NCBI GenBank assembly: GCA_017436305.1
Contig: JAFSDJ010000083.1
Location: forward strand, 1-58,634
Direction of reading: 5' to 3'
Length of the DNA: 58,634 bases
Source of the DNA: Lachnospiraceae bacterium
Lineage (GTDB): Bacteria > Bacillota > Clostridia > Lachnospirales > Lachnospiraceae
Below are positions 26,550-35,451 of this stretch, piece after piece; the first letter of the stretch is position 1, and every line of letters starts with the position of its first letter. The translations under genes and the position numbers were made by a program. The notes beneath the pieces are model-generated. The model made no database searches. It was not told the DNA's origin and worked only from the letters and a program-made list of their open reading frames with translations.

Positions 26550-26578
26550 TTGACACCGCCGTTACCTTTTTTTTGAAT
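26550..26578 (+). promoter_or_regulatory. Shared backbone promoter copy (26609 gene)
   Basis: TTGACA, a 17-bp spacer containing GTTACC and T-tract, then TTGAAT. It lies 30 bp upstream of the 26609 start. Confidence 0.65.
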
Positions 26579-26608
26579 AAAAGATAAGACAAAAAGGAGG
26601 GAAAGAGT

Positions 26609-28951
26609 TTGGAACAGACATTACCATGCCAGTCATACATCATAAGAAACTTACAGGATTCGGACCAGGGAAAAATTACGGAAGCTGGAAAGAATTTCTT
26701 CTTAAAATATCTGGAAGCAGGATTGAGCATGGAAGACGCATACTCTTTTCTTTTATCCCTGGAACAGATGAGTTCCACAGGCACCAGACGGATGGAATTT
26801 TTTATAAAAGACGGAGAAAACATATCCCTTGACGCTTACCGGGAAAACATCCTTTCCGACAATAAAATCAGGCGGATTCCCTGCGAAACCTTATATAAAC
26901 GTGTAGACAGAAATCTTTCTGCCTGCCTTTTCTGCCCCGCAAAATGTCCTTCTTATGAAACCCAGCTTGCCCTGGAGAAAAAAACGGCAGCCTTTGTCTT
27001 TGCATCCGAAGAGAACTTTATGGCTTTTTCTCATGTCCTAAAGGAACTAAAGCTTTCCATAAAAGACTGTTTTTATTCTTACATGGACTTATCCGAGTCC
27101 CTGTTTTTATCAAAACCATACGCGGCTGCCACACTGTTACTTCTTATGGAAACGCTGTATGAAAATGCACCTTCCTTTTTCCATGGTATCTGTGCCGGGG
27201 AAATGGAAAGCATAAGACGGGAATTTTTCCTGAAACTGGAAACCGCAAAACGGTTCCCAAAAGAATTAAAGGAAAAACCGGATGTACGAAGCATCCTGTA
27301 TGCAAGGGCATGTTCCCTGTTATATGCCACCCCCATACAGAAGGAAGAATTAAAAGATACCCTGATAACCATGAATAAAAACAGGCAGAAGCTGGAACAA
27401 AACACATCCCAGACTGTCTTACCACCTGCAAAAGAAGAAAAGAAACCGGAAACAGGGACCGGGGAAATTTTAGAACAGTTTTTAAAAGAAACACCGGAAA
27501 CAAAGGAGCTTCCTGTTTCTGAAGAACCGGCTTTGAAAAAACAGACTGCCTCCCCGCTTCAAACGGATATCCTTCCGGATGAAATTACCCTTGAGGAACT
27601 GACGGATGACAATTTTGACCTGATTCATCCGGACATTTCCGGGCAGAAAGAAGAGACGAAAGAAGAAAATTCCGGGAAACAGAAGCCGGATTGCGAAGAT
27701 GGAAATAATAAAAACTTACCACTTAAACAGACACAAAAGGCCGCGGAAAATCTGTCACAGGTGTCCGCACAGGAAAGACAGACAGAGGCAAAAAAAGATA
27801 CCCCGTCCGCTTTTACTAAAACCGAAAATAACACCGGAAGAAAGCAGGAAGAAACAACTGCCCAAACTGAAATGACCGTTCCTAAAAAAACTGCCACCCA
27901 AAAAAAGAAACCAAAAAAGGTACACTCTGCTTCTTCCCCCACCCTGTTTGACCTGATGAAGGAAACAGAAAAAAATGTAAAACCACATAACAACAACCTG
28001 CCGGAAGAAGAAACCCATGCCCGATTAGACATGCAGGGAATGTATGTTCCCACCTTTACCAGTCAGATAAAAGAAAATCATGCAAAACCTCTTTCCCAAA
28101 AAGATGCTTATTATTTTCTGAATCTGGCAGGAAAGACAGGCTGTCTTTTCCTTGAGGTTTTTCTGGAACCGGGTGGCATACCCGTTCTGGTTTTATATGA
28201 CACTTTCAGGGACACCTTTTTTTATGTGAAAAACCCGAACGATTATGACGGCATACTCCTCCGTATTCTGTGTCATAAAAGCATCCGTAAAATATGCGTA
28301 AATCCGTATACTTTATATGGATACACCTATACTTTTTCCCATTTTGCAAAAAACGTTTTTTCGCTAGAAAGACAGAAGCTTTCCGATACGCTTTTTCATA
28401 CCAGAAGAATAAAAACCCTGCCCGCTTCCCTCTCACTCATGAAACAGTATCCGTCCATATTGAAACAGGCAGAAGAAATTTGGGATAACAAAACAGATTC
28501 TCTGTTCCAAAAGAAACTGCTTCTTGATGCAGCATACGGATGTAGTCTTATGACTAACCGCTTTTTTAAAGAACGGCTGCTTTTATTTAACATGGAAGAA
28601 AACGAACAACTACATTTTTACCTTCCAAAGAAACTGACACCGGATAATAAAGGAACGTTTCTAGGATACCATCTGACACACGAGGAAGATGACGAAACAG
28701 ATTTGTTGTTCGATGACTTATTGACATTTATATGTGGTAATGGGTGCTTTAAAAATATTCCTTTTCAGATTTTATACAAAGACAATCATTCCATATTATT
28801 TTTTATCGAGGAAGATTTCAAAAAACGCTTTGATGCCATCTGCACCATCCGACTGACAGAGCTTTGCGAAACCTATTCTTTAAGTCAGGCACTGTTACAG
28901 GTTGACATGCATCAGTCTTACGAGGAAGCCGTAAAGCAGGTTACTTCCTGA
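26609..28951 (+). CDS. Large hypothetical protein with CxxCxxxC cluster (780 aa)
   Basis: TTG start with AGGAGGG upstream. Residues 1-260 are helical with a cysteine cluster C106-x2-C109-x3-C113 (CLFCPAKC), possibly metal-binding. Residues ~265-480 are a low-complexity Lys/Glu/Thr/Pro linker. A second globular part (~490-780) contains DAYYFLNLAGKTGCLFLEVF and ends in a helical segment. No known family is recognised. It is driven by the promoter type also found before the coupling-protein gene, so a role in plasmid transfer or maintenance is plausible. Confidence 0.7.
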   Translation: MEQTLPCQSYIIRNLQDSDQGKITEAGKNFFLKYLEAGLSMEDAYSFLLSLEQMSSTGTRRMEFFIKDGENISLDAYRENILSDNKIRRIPCETLYKRVDRNLSACLFCPAKCPSYETQLALEKKTAAFVFASEENFMAFSHVLKELKLSIKDCFYSYMDLSESLFLSKPYAAATLLLLMETLYENAPSFFHGICAGEMESIRREFFLKLETAKRFPKELKEKPDVRSILYARACSLLYATPIQKEELKDTLITMNKNRQKLEQNTSQTVLPPAKEEKKPETGTGEILEQFLKETPETKELPVSEEPALKKQTASPLQTDILPDEITLEELTDDNFDLIHPDISGQKEETKEENSGKQKPDCEDGNNKNLPLKQTQKAAENLSQVSAQERQTEAKKDTPSAFTKTENNTGRKQEETTAQTEMTVPKKTATQKKKPKKVHSASSPTLFDLMKETEKNVKPHNNNLPEEETHARLDMQGMYVPTFTSQIKENHAKPLSQKDAYYFLNLAGKTGCLFLEVFLEPGGIPVLVLYDTFRDTFFYVKNPNDYDGILLRILCHKSIRKICVNPYTLYGYTYTFSHFAKNVFSLERQKLSDTLFHTRRIKTLPASLSLMKQYPSILKQAEEIWDNKTDSLFQKKLLLDAAYGCSLMTNRFFKERLLLFNMEENEQLHFYLPKKLTPDNKGTFLGYHLTHEEDDETDLLFDDLLTFICGNGCFKNIPFQILYKDNHSILFFIEEDFKKRFDAICTIRLTELCETYSLSQALLQVDMHQSYEEAVKQVTS

Positions 28952-28958
28952 CACACAG

Positions 28959-29043
28959 ATGTTATTTTCATTGCCCTGCTGCCTGTTATTTTAAATCCGG
29001 CATACCCTGTTATTTTGAACCATAACAGCCCTGTTATTTTAAA
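28959..29043 (+). repeat. CCTGTTATTTTRAA direct repeats
   Basis: Three close copies start at 28982, 29005 and 29030 (CCTGTTATTTTAAA, CCTGTTATTTTGAA, CCTGTTATTTTAAA), with a weaker TGTTATTTTC at ~28960. The period is 23-25 bp. Related CTGTTATTTT copies lie at ~34572-34595. Confidence 0.6.
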
Positions 29044-29442
29044 GTTATTCAAAACCCATTGCAAAAACCGGCTAGAAACCGCAGAAACACTGGGAAAATC
29101 GGCAATGAAAAAAGCTGGAACTATTATAAAATAATGACCTCTTTTTTAAGCACCTTGAAAGCCCCCTTTGCAGGAAAGGAAATTCCCCTTTATAAAATTT
29201 CCTTTTTACGGTTTTCCCCTTTAGACTGCCTTTTCCTTTTACACCTTTATAAGCACTCCCTAATACCTGCTTTTCTCCTTTTGCTCCTTTTTCTTTTAAG
29301 GATAAAAGTAACGATTATATCTTTTTTACGCACCTTAAAAACCGATACCTGTTTATTCCGTTTGACACTCCTAGATTTTTACCGTCAAACGGTCCGTACC
29401 ATCCGGTATGTCTTTTTTCTGGCATAAAGAAAATTTCTTTGT

Positions 29443-29866
29443 TACAGAAAAAGGGTATACCTGTTTCATGGCAGACCTCCCCATGTGGCTGCCGGCATAC
29501 CCCTTTTCAGGATACCCTTTCCGGTCATGACCGGGCGGGGGCGGTTTTAGTCCGAAAAAGGAACGGGCATATTTTTTATAAAAACCATTACCCATACCAC
29601 TCCTTTTTCGGTCATGCTGTATTATGCACCTGCCCCTGCAAAACTATCTCCCCTTGTCTGGCGGGGAAGGCGGACCCCGTCAGACAATCCGAGACAAACC
29701 GGACAGCTCAAAACAGAGCATCCTTATGATACCCCCTAAGGCAGCATGGGCTTATGCTGCCTCCATCTCTTTCCCTTTAAAAGATTACTAAAACCATGCA
29801 GGAAAAGAGACCGATTTTTACCGGAAAATTCCTTAAAAAAAATGTGCCGCTTGGCATGGCGGCACA
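29443..29866. repeat. Cluster of inverted repeats (candidate oriT or single-strand origin)
   Basis: Six hairpin-forming elements lie in ~420 bp: AAAGGGTATACCTG with CAGGATACCCTTT (29448-29520, enclosing GGCAG/CTGCC); the palindrome CCGGTCATGACCGG (29521-29534); CCGAAAAAGGA with TCCTTTTTCGG (29552-29611); TTGTCTG-CGGGG with CCCCG-CAGACAA (~29664-29697); AGGCAGCAT with ATGCTGCCT (~29740-29762); TGTGCCGC with GCGGCACA (29843-29866). No gene covers them. Such clusters mark transfer or single-strand origins; here that is inference. Confidence 0.5.
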
Positions 29867-29937
29867 GGCATCCTGGGAAGATTTTTCAAACGGTATTTTG
29901 TTTATTACACATCTGTTACGAAAGGAGATTTCACACC

Positions 29938-30477
29938 ATGAATCTGGAATTTTTAGAAACCGAACCATATAAAAAGTTATCCTTATCATCCGTCATGACC
30001 TTACCGGAAGTGGAAGCCGGAGGGGATTATTTAAAATCGTTTCTTTCAAATTTGGAAAGAAACTCTTTCTACTATGACGGCAAAAATTTAATCTGTTTAA
30101 GCTTGGATGAAAAGACGGTGGCTTCCATGAAAGAGGGACACCCCTGCATAGATGTCATTCCTTTTTCGTCCTACATGCTTCGTATTCATTTTGCTGACCA
30201 TGCGGAAGATACGGAAACTGAAAAGCACGACCTTTTACGCATGACCTTTTATCCTGCATCCCGTTTTGTAAAAGCTGCATCAGGAAGTGCCTATCTGTTT
30301 CCCGACCTTATGGCAAGCGCCTACTACAGTCTGCTGTTAGACATAAACTTATCCTGCTTATGCGAAGAATATTTTCTTCCCCGGATTCTGTTTCAGAAAA
30401 ACTGTTATCCCATTCTTCTGTCCGTTGGTCGCGGACTAAGAAACAGCTATCAGTCAATGGGAATGGAGGTGTTTTAA
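29938..30477 (+). CDS. Hypothetical protein (179 aa)
   Basis: ATG 29938 has AAAGGAGAT upstream; the frame is open further up but without a signal. This is a soluble protein starting MNLEFLETEPYKKLSLSSVM with a mixed alpha/beta pattern; no family recognised. Its stop overlaps the start of the next gene (TAATG), so it is translationally coupled to the winged-helix protein at 30477. Confidence 0.65.
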   Translation: MNLEFLETEPYKKLSLSSVMTLPEVEAGGDYLKSFLSNLERNSFYYDGKNLICLSLDEKTVASMKEGHPCIDVIPFSSYMLRIHFADHAEDTETEKHDLLRMTFYPASRFVKAASGSAYLFPDLMASAYYSLLLDINLSCLCEEYFLPRILFQKNCYPILLSVGRGLRNSYQSMGMEVF

Positions 30478-31997
30478 TGACACTTTCTGCCATCCTCAGT
30501 GAAAAAACGGGTGCCCCCCTTAACACAGACGAAGTACTCTCACCCGACTGCATCCTTTTATCCGCCTGCTTTATGGGTTACATTTCGGCAGATACTTTTT
30601 TTCCTTCCGCTTTGCAGACAGGGACTTACGCTTCCTTTATTACCAAAGTAAACAGACTGATAAAGAGGGGCTATTTAAAGTCCCTCTCCCTGCCCAAAAA
30701 AGATGGAAATATACGGTGTGTTTACAGCTTAACTGAGGCAGGCTATCTTCATGCCACCCAGCTCTTTGGCGACTGTATTCCTCCTTACAAGGAAAGAAGA
30801 AAGAGTAAAAATCTCGTAACCAGTGCCATGCACGAATATTCTTCTTCCTTAAATTTCCTTCCCTTTTTGTCCTTACCCTTTTTAAAAAGCATTAAGGCAG
30901 AAAGGGAAATAAACTTTCTTTCCGGAAAGCGTATTAACGGAAAGAATCACAGCGCAGTCTGTGTGGATGTACTGCTTACCCTGAACACGTCTGCTAAAAA
31001 AACCCTGCAGGTATATATTGAGGAAGACCTTGGAACCGAAACAATCCGCACCCTGGTAAAAAAGCTGACGGCTTACGAAGAACAGGGCATTTTTAACACA
31101 AACGGACAATTTTTACTGTTCTCTTTCAGAAAACCTTATACACAGGCACAGAAAGGAATGTTCAAACCTTCCAGTATAGAAAAACTTCTCCCTTATGTAG
31201 GAGAAAATTTGAAAAATACTTCCCTAAAGGATATACCAAAGCCCCTTCAGGTGGTATTATCAGAGATACGGGAGTATTTTCCTGACACCACAGATAAGAA
31301 AACGCTTCTTTCTTTTGCAAAGGAGCTGCGGGCAAATAACTGTCCGTTAAAGACAAAACACTTAAACCGTTTTCATCTGTCCCTTTTTTATGCCAGAAGA
31401 AACAGTATGCGGGAATTTCTATTATCCCTCCCGCAGGAATGCAGACTGATTCGCGCCATCCACAACGGTGCCGTAATCGGCTGTGGTGCCACTCCCCGCA
31501 TAGCGGACTCTTTTCATTTCCTGTTTTATGAAGAGACCCGTTTTTTGGAAAAGAAGCCGGATTTTTCAGGTTACGCCAGGTATTTTCCCGGACTTGACGA
31601 AAAAAGCTATGAGAAAACCCGCTCTTTTTCTTCCGGCAAGGAGGATACCCTTCCTCTTGTGCTTAGAAATATTTATTCCTGTTTAAAACCGGACGGCAGC
31701 AGGCAGTATGTAGCCTTTGAGGACATTTCCCATGACTTAGGGGCCATTCTCCGGTGTGCATACATGATATCCTCTTTCTCAAAAGACAGCGACCCTGTCA
31801 GTGTTATCATGAATGCAGACTCACCTGGGGAAGCAATTGCCTTTGCCCTGCGCTTCCGTTTTCTTTTTGAACTGGATCATCCGTTTAGGGACCGGGCCTT
31901 TTTGTACTTTACCATCCGGGCAGACGGAAAACTTTACTGTGTCACAAAAGAATACGAGACCGGCAGGGAAATCCTGCGTGTTTTACAGGCTAATTAA
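30477..31997 (+). CDS. Replication-relaxation-like winged-helix protein (506 aa)
   Basis: ATG 30477 has GGAGGTG upstream. Residues ~45-100 (FITKVNRLIKRGYLKSLSLP, then CVYSLTEAGYLHATQ) form a winged helix of the replication-relaxation type: two DNA-contact helices, a strand-rich wing, then YxLTxxG. The next ~150 residues look nuclease-like or structural (EINFLSGKRINGKNHSAVCV, then LQVYIEEDLGTE), as in family members. A terminator follows. A second, smaller protein with a similar winged helix is encoded beside the coupling protein (36476). Confidence 0.6.
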   Translation: MTLSAILSEKTGAPLNTDEVLSPDCILLSACFMGYISADTFFPSALQTGTYASFITKVNRLIKRGYLKSLSLPKKDGNIRCVYSLTEAGYLHATQLFGDCIPPYKERRKSKNLVTSAMHEYSSSLNFLPFLSLPFLKSIKAEREINFLSGKRINGKNHSAVCVDVLLTLNTSAKKTLQVYIEEDLGTETIRTLVKKLTAYEEQGIFNTNGQFLLFSFRKPYTQAQKGMFKPSSIEKLLPYVGENLKNTSLKDIPKPLQVVLSEIREYFPDTTDKKTLLSFAKELRANNCPLKTKHLNRFHLSLFYARRNSMREFLLSLPQECRLIRAIHNGAVIGCGATPRIADSFHFLFYEETRFLEKKPDFSGYARYFPGLDEKSYEKTRSFSSGKEDTLPLVLRNIYSCLKPDGSRQYVAFEDISHDLGAILRCAYMISSFSKDSDPVSVIMNADSPGEAIAFALRFRFLFELDHPFRDRAFLYFTIRADGKLYCVTKEYETGREILRVLQAN

Positions 31998-32004
31998 ATA
32001 TTCA

Positions 32005-32040
32005 AAAGGAAAGCCGTTTCTTTTACGGTTTTCCTTTCTA
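32005..32040 (+). terminator. Rho-independent terminator
   Basis: AAAAGGAAAGCCGT and ACGGTTTTCCTTT pair closely and end in a T-rich stretch, just after the 30477-31997 gene. Confidence 0.7.
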
Positions 32041-32100
32041 TACACAAATCCCTTTATACAATCATATTTTCCCGTTATTAACCCTTATTCATTTTTACAG

Positions 32101-32345
32101 GACGTTTATTGAAAAACTTTACGTTTTTTAGAGAAAAAACCGACTTTTATCAGAAAAACTTAACGTTTATCGGTAAAACTTTATGTTTTCTGGAAAACTT
32201 GACGTTTTTTAGAGGAAAAACCGACTTTTATCGGAAAAACTTAACGTTTATCGGTAAAGCTTCACGTTTTTTGGAAAACTTGACGTTTATCAGTGAAAAA
32301 CCCGACGTTTATCGAAAAAACTCGACGTTTACCGGTGATAAATTA
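32101..32345 (+). repeat. Tandem array: 12 x ~20 bp arranged as 3 x 81 bp
   Basis: Twelve copies of an ACGTTTATCGG-AAAAACTT-like unit begin at 32102, 32121, 32143, 32163, 32183, 32202, 32224, 32244, 32264, 32283, 32305 and 32325. The spacings 19, 22, 20, 20 repeat exactly, giving an 81-bp higher-order period three times. The array sits between a terminator and the gene at 32446. A frame open through it (from 32109) reflects 81 being a multiple of three; the ~20-bp units are not, so the conservation is at DNA level. Candidate protein-binding array (partition, origin or operator). Confidence 0.8.
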
Positions 32346-32445
32346 ACTTTTTTCTTATGTTTTGCAAAAATGATTTTCCCATTTGTAATTCAAACAAATT
32401 CCTTAAGACAGCCAGTGGCTGAAAAATACTAAGGAGGAAAAGGAT

Positions 32446-32820
32446 ATGAAGAAAACTTATCCGGCAACCCGTCTGATTACCTTAAAAGGCGGTGCTACAT
32501 TAATGACGAATGGAGGAAGAACAAAAAGAAAGGAGACCTTCTGCTGCCTTATACAGGCTGCCGGTACGGACCCGGAATTTTTAACGGATGCACTGTCTGA
32601 ACTAAAGAACCATCTGGAAGAACAGGACATCGCCGGGGATTTCTGTGGTGTAAGAAGGGGGATTCTGGAAGACGTGGCATCCGGTTTTTTAAAACATACC
32701 GAGCTTTCCTGTCACGTTGCCATGCTTTTGGTTTATGCGGACGAAACAAGCATGCCTTTAGTCCGGAAATTTTACAAAACGTGGAATGCATCCCTGAAAA
32801 TGCTTCCACCAAAGGAATGA
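32446..32820 (+). CDS. Hypothetical protein downstream of the 81-bp repeats (124 aa)
   Basis: AAGGAGG precedes the ATG. This is a soluble protein starting MKKTYPATRLITLKGGATLM, with helices around 40-75 and 85-115. No family recognised. It directly follows the repeat array, so it may be controlled by, or bind, those repeats; that is inference. A hairpin follows. Confidence 0.65.
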   Translation: MKKTYPATRLITLKGGATLMTNGGRTKRKETFCCLIQAAGTDPEFLTDALSELKNHLEEQDIAGDFCGVRRGILEDVASGFLKHTELSCHVAMLLVYADETSMPLVRKFYKTWNASLKMLPPKE

Positions 32821-32837
32821 AAGTAATAACAGTAAAA

Positions 32838-32875
32838 GACTGCTGTTCGGCACACAAATACCGGCAGCAGTCCCA
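32838..32875 (+). terminator. Hairpin after the 32446 gene
   Basis: GACTGCTG and CAGCAGTC arms are perfect. The T-run is weak. A second hairpin, AAAGCCC/GGGCTTTT, lies at ~32934-32950. Confidence 0.5.
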
Positions 32876-33018
32876 TGAATAAATTTATATAGATTTTCCT
32901 CTTTGTATAAATAAGCCTTATACAAAGCCCAAACAGGGCTTTTCCCTTCCCTGACGGAAGTTTCTGCCCTGTCAGCTTTTTCTCTTTAAAATGAGCCGAT
33001 TACGCGCTGACAGGGGTA

Positions 33019-33318
33019 TCATGAATCTTCTTCTGCCATGTTTTCATACTCTTCCCATGTATGGGACAAATCCAGAAGAAGTTTCATGCCATGCTCTAAC
33101 GCTCCCGCTGTATCTGACAGTTCTGCTGCCGCCGCCACAGCATCGGTTATACAGCCATATACCGGTGCTTTTTCAAAGTATTCCACAAGCCAGTCTGCCA
33201 CAAAAGGTCCGCACCATGGATTTGTTTTGTCCATCAGGACATTTTCGATATTTTTTGCATGCAGCACCCTGCACTCATTTTTCAACTGTAAAATATAAAT
33301 TCCGTTATCTTTACTCAT
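33019..33318 (-). CDS. Hypothetical protein (~99 aa) in TraX operon
   Basis: ATG 33318 overlaps the stop of the preceding gene (ATGA), with GGGAG upstream; a GTG at 33327 is less likely. This is an acidic soluble protein starting MSKDNGIYILQLKNECRVLH and ending with an acidic tail. No family recognised. It is the last gene of a three-gene operon led by the TraX-like gene. Confidence 0.6.
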   Translation of the reverse strand: MSKDNGIYILQLKNECRVLHAKNIENVLMDKTNPWCGPFVADWLVEYFEKAPVYGCITDAVAAAAELSDTAGALEHGMKLLLDLSHTWEEYENMAEEDS

Positions 33319-33692
33319 GTTTCCCACACTCCCTTAAGCAGTCTTTTTAACAGACTTTTTTTCCGCGTCCATTCAAACGGTATAAATGCAAGGACCAGAA
33401 ATGACATCCCCATGGTTTCTGCCATCCTTATCTGGGGCATATCCGAAACAATCCCAAAAAGGCTTACCAGAAATCCGGTACAGAGTGCCTGGAACAGTAT
33501 CTTTGCCATAACCGTCAGAATGAAAATATCCACATCCTTTGTTTCATCCGTCCCTTTTTTTGCCTTTTCATATGTCCATGCCATTTTAAATACCCCTGCC
33601 CCATTTAGAAGAACAAAAAGAATCCATTTTGCAGGTTCCGGCATCTGTATAAAAGCAGCAAGTACCTTTACTGCATATTTGTTATATGGCAT
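33315..33692 (-). CDS. Small membrane protein in TraX operon (125 aa)
   Basis: ATG 33692 has AGGAGGTGG upstream and lies within the end of the TraX-like gene; the open frame to 33764 lacks a signal. Three hydrophobic segments (WILFVLLNGAGVF, TVMAKILFQALCTGFLVSLF, MGMSFLVLAFIPF) give a small integral membrane protein. Its function is unknown; the context suggests conjugation. Confidence 0.65.
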   Translation of the reverse strand: MPYNKYAVKVLAAFIQMPEPAKWILFVLLNGAGVFKMAWTYEKAKKGTDETKDVDIFILTVMAKILFQALCTGFLVSLFGIVSDMPQIRMAETMGMSFLVLAFIPFEWTRKKSLLKRLLKGVWET

Positions 33693-34447
33693 ATGCCACC
33701 TCCTATTCCACGCTCCACACACGCCAGTACCAGTACCGCAACATAAAGGATATACGGAAGCCATTTCTCCAGTTTTTTCCTTCCAGACTGGGGCTTGTCA
33801 TTATACAGAAACAGGACTGCTATAAAAAGCACTGCTACAGGACAGTCCGACATACAGGCCAACAGCATCATAAAAAGCAGGGCAAATGTTCTGTAGCGTC
33901 TGAATATGAAAGGCATTACCATGGCCGGTGCTGTTACTTCCGGATAAGGAATATGTAATTTTGCTCCCAAAAGACAGGCTGCCGCGAACACCATGTAATA
34001 AAAAGCATGCCTGTACGGATACAGAACGTTATCTTCTTTTTTTTGCAGTCCACACAAATACCGAATAGGCACTAAAACCATAACAGTCAGAAAAAGCGGG
34101 TTCTGTATCTGCACGTCTATCCATCTTCCTGTTGCCATAAAGTCATATAACGGCTCCGTAAACAGTGCCATAATAAACATTTTTCCCATATACTGTTTAA
34201 AGTGTGTTCCGTAATAACAGGCATCTGCCAGTACAAAACCCGCCATGACATATCCGCCTATCATGTAGTCCAGGGACTCATCCACAGCTCTCGTACTGAA
34301 GGCAATCAGAATTAAGGCAGTATAACGCATAACGTCCGTTGTAAAAAATGTATTTTTGTTCCTGGTACGAAACAGCTGTTTTAATTTTTCAATCATCAGG
34401 TTCCGGATTCGTTCCATAAGCTGAATCCACGCCTTTATCGTCTCCAT
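33668..34447 (-). CDS. traX: TraX-family membrane protein
   Basis: This is a 259-residue polytopic protein. The N-terminal part (TTDVMRYTALILIAFSTRAV, then GGYVMAGFVLADACYYG and KYMGKMFIMALFTEPLYDF-like) follows the TraX pattern, a conjugative-plasmid membrane protein (in F it acetylates pilin). About eight hydrophobic helices are visible. ATG 34447 has GGAGGGAG upstream. It heads a three-gene operon. Two TATAGATTTTCA-type motifs lie ~45 bp upstream. The gene symbol is at family level only. Confidence 0.7.
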   Translation of the reverse strand: METIKAWIQLMERIRNLMIEKLKQLFRTRNKNTFFTTDVMRYTALILIAFSTRAVDESLDYMIGGYVMAGFVLADACYYGTHFKQYMGKMFIMALFTEPLYDFMATGRWIDVQIQNPLFLTVMVLVPIRYLCGLQKKEDNVLYPYRHAFYYMVFAAACLLGAKLHIPYPEVTAPAMVMPFIFRRYRTFALLFMMLLACMSDCPVAVLFIAVLFLYNDKPQSGRKKLEKWLPYILYVAVLVLACVERGIGGGICHITNMQ

Positions 34448-34486
34448 TTTCCTCTCCCTCCGGTGTTCTTTTATCGTTTTCAGTTT

Positions 34487-34595
34487 TATAGATTTTCATT
34501 TTATAGATTTTCAATCAATAATATTATTAAAATAAACCAATTTTATATAAAAATCAATAGTTTAACCGTTATTATTCTGTTATTTTCCTGTTATT
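34487..34595. repeat. TATAGATTTTCA motifs and CTGTTATTTT repeats
   Basis: Two TATAGATTTTCA copies (34487-34498 and 34502-34515) lie upstream of the TraX gene. Two CTGTTATTTT copies lie at ~34572-34595. They match motifs upstream of other backbone genes in this window. Confidence 0.5.
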
Positions 34596-34719
34596 TTGTT
34601 TTTCTTATGGAGTATAATCTATTTTTTTTGCAGATTTGATACTTTTTTTCTTTACTCTTTTGTTTTGTCATTGTATAGTTTAAAAAACGGATATATTCCG
34701 TTATTCCAAGGAGGTTTTT

Positions 34720-35451
34720 ATGAAATTCTTTACAAAAATACCCGTTTTCATCCGTTTTATAATAGCAGGATTTGTTATTTTATCTCTTTTCATTTATCTG
34801 GTATGGACATGTTTTTTCAGTTCCGGCATGCAGCCAGATAACAACACCGTTATTTCCCGCGAAGCGTCTGGCAGCACACAGCCGGAGCAGACTGCCAGCA
34901 CTGAACAGGACGGCAATGTCACGAATAATTCAGCCACAAATACGGAATCCTACAATAAGGAAACTGTTGAAAATACAGAGAGAAGTCCTTACCTTCTTTC
35001 CGGCCAGACCCTTGACATGGCAGCAGCCCAGCTTGGCACTTCTGCCTTCCGGATGCCTTTTACGTTAAAAGATGTACCCTGCGAATACGTAGCCTTCGAC
35101 AACCGTCCATCACTTCCGGATACCGTTACTCCAGGTCAGCTCCACACCCTTACCGTTTGCATAAACAACAGCTACTTCACCTTCCAGATTTATACCGATA
35201 CGGAATGTGTGCTGGAAGAAGCACAGGTTACAGGGGTATCCGAATCCGGAGATTCTGTAAATCCGGATCATTTATATCTGCCAAACGGGATTTTTGTAGG
35301 GGAAAGCACAGATACACTGGCAGGTTTTTCCGTAACCGGCCAGTTCCTTGGCACCACAACGCACCGTTACCAGGATTCCCTAGGACAGAGAATCGTCGTT
35401 TATTCCAAAAACGGCACCATCACTTCCACCGGCATATATGCCCCGGAATAA
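34720..35451 (+). CDS. Membrane-anchored extracytoplasmic protein (243 aa)
   Basis: AAGGAGG precedes ATG 34720. An N-terminal transmembrane helix (~9-33, VFIRFIIAGFVILSLFIYLV) is followed by a Ser/Thr/Asn-rich spacer (~38-90). A ~150-residue beta domain follows (FRMPFTLKDVPCEYVAFDNR, then LHTLTVCINNSYFTFQIYTD). It probably faces the outside. Its position between the TraX operon and the coupling protein suggests a transfer-linked surface role. Confidence 0.65.
   Translation: MKFFTKIPVFIRFIIAGFVILSLFIYLVWTCFFSSGMQPDNNTVISREASGSTQPEQTASTEQDGNVTNNSATNTESYNKETVENTERSPYLLSGQTLDMAAAQLGTSAFRMPFTLKDVPCEYVAFDNRPSLPDTVTPGQLHTLTVCINNSYFTFQIYTDTECVLEEAQVTGVSESGDSVNPDHLYLPNGIFVGESTDTLAGFSVTGQFLGTTTHRYQDSLGQRIVVYSKNGTITSTGIYAPE

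Larger units (their letters stand above)
26191..26608. other. Divergent promoter region between adhesin and 26609 gene
   Basis: About 420 bp contain two copies of the shared backbone promoter in opposite directions (26324-26352 and 26550-26578) and one TATAGATTTTCAAT motif (26463-26476). No gene is visible. Confidence 0.6.
28952..29937. other. ~990-bp region without a convincing gene
   Basis: The left part has CCTGTTATTTTAAA repeats. The middle (29060-29430) is AT-rich with open frames on both strands that lack ribosome binding sites. The right part (29440-29870) is richer in GC and packed with hairpins. I could not support any CDS here. Confidence 0.5.

Noticed and set aside
27079-28053. 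Long antisense frames inside the 26609 gene
   Set aside because: They are shadows of the codon use of the real gene; no ribosome binding sites or domain signals.
29059-29729. Several ORFs of 70-120 codons on both strands
   Set aside because: They start with TTG or lack ribosome binding sites, overlap each other and cover inverted repeats.
32109-32432. 107-codon ORF across the repeat array
   Set aside because: It has a TTG start with no ribosome binding site, and its repetitive protein is explained by the 81-bp DNA period. The ~20-bp sub-repeats shift frame, so selection is on DNA.
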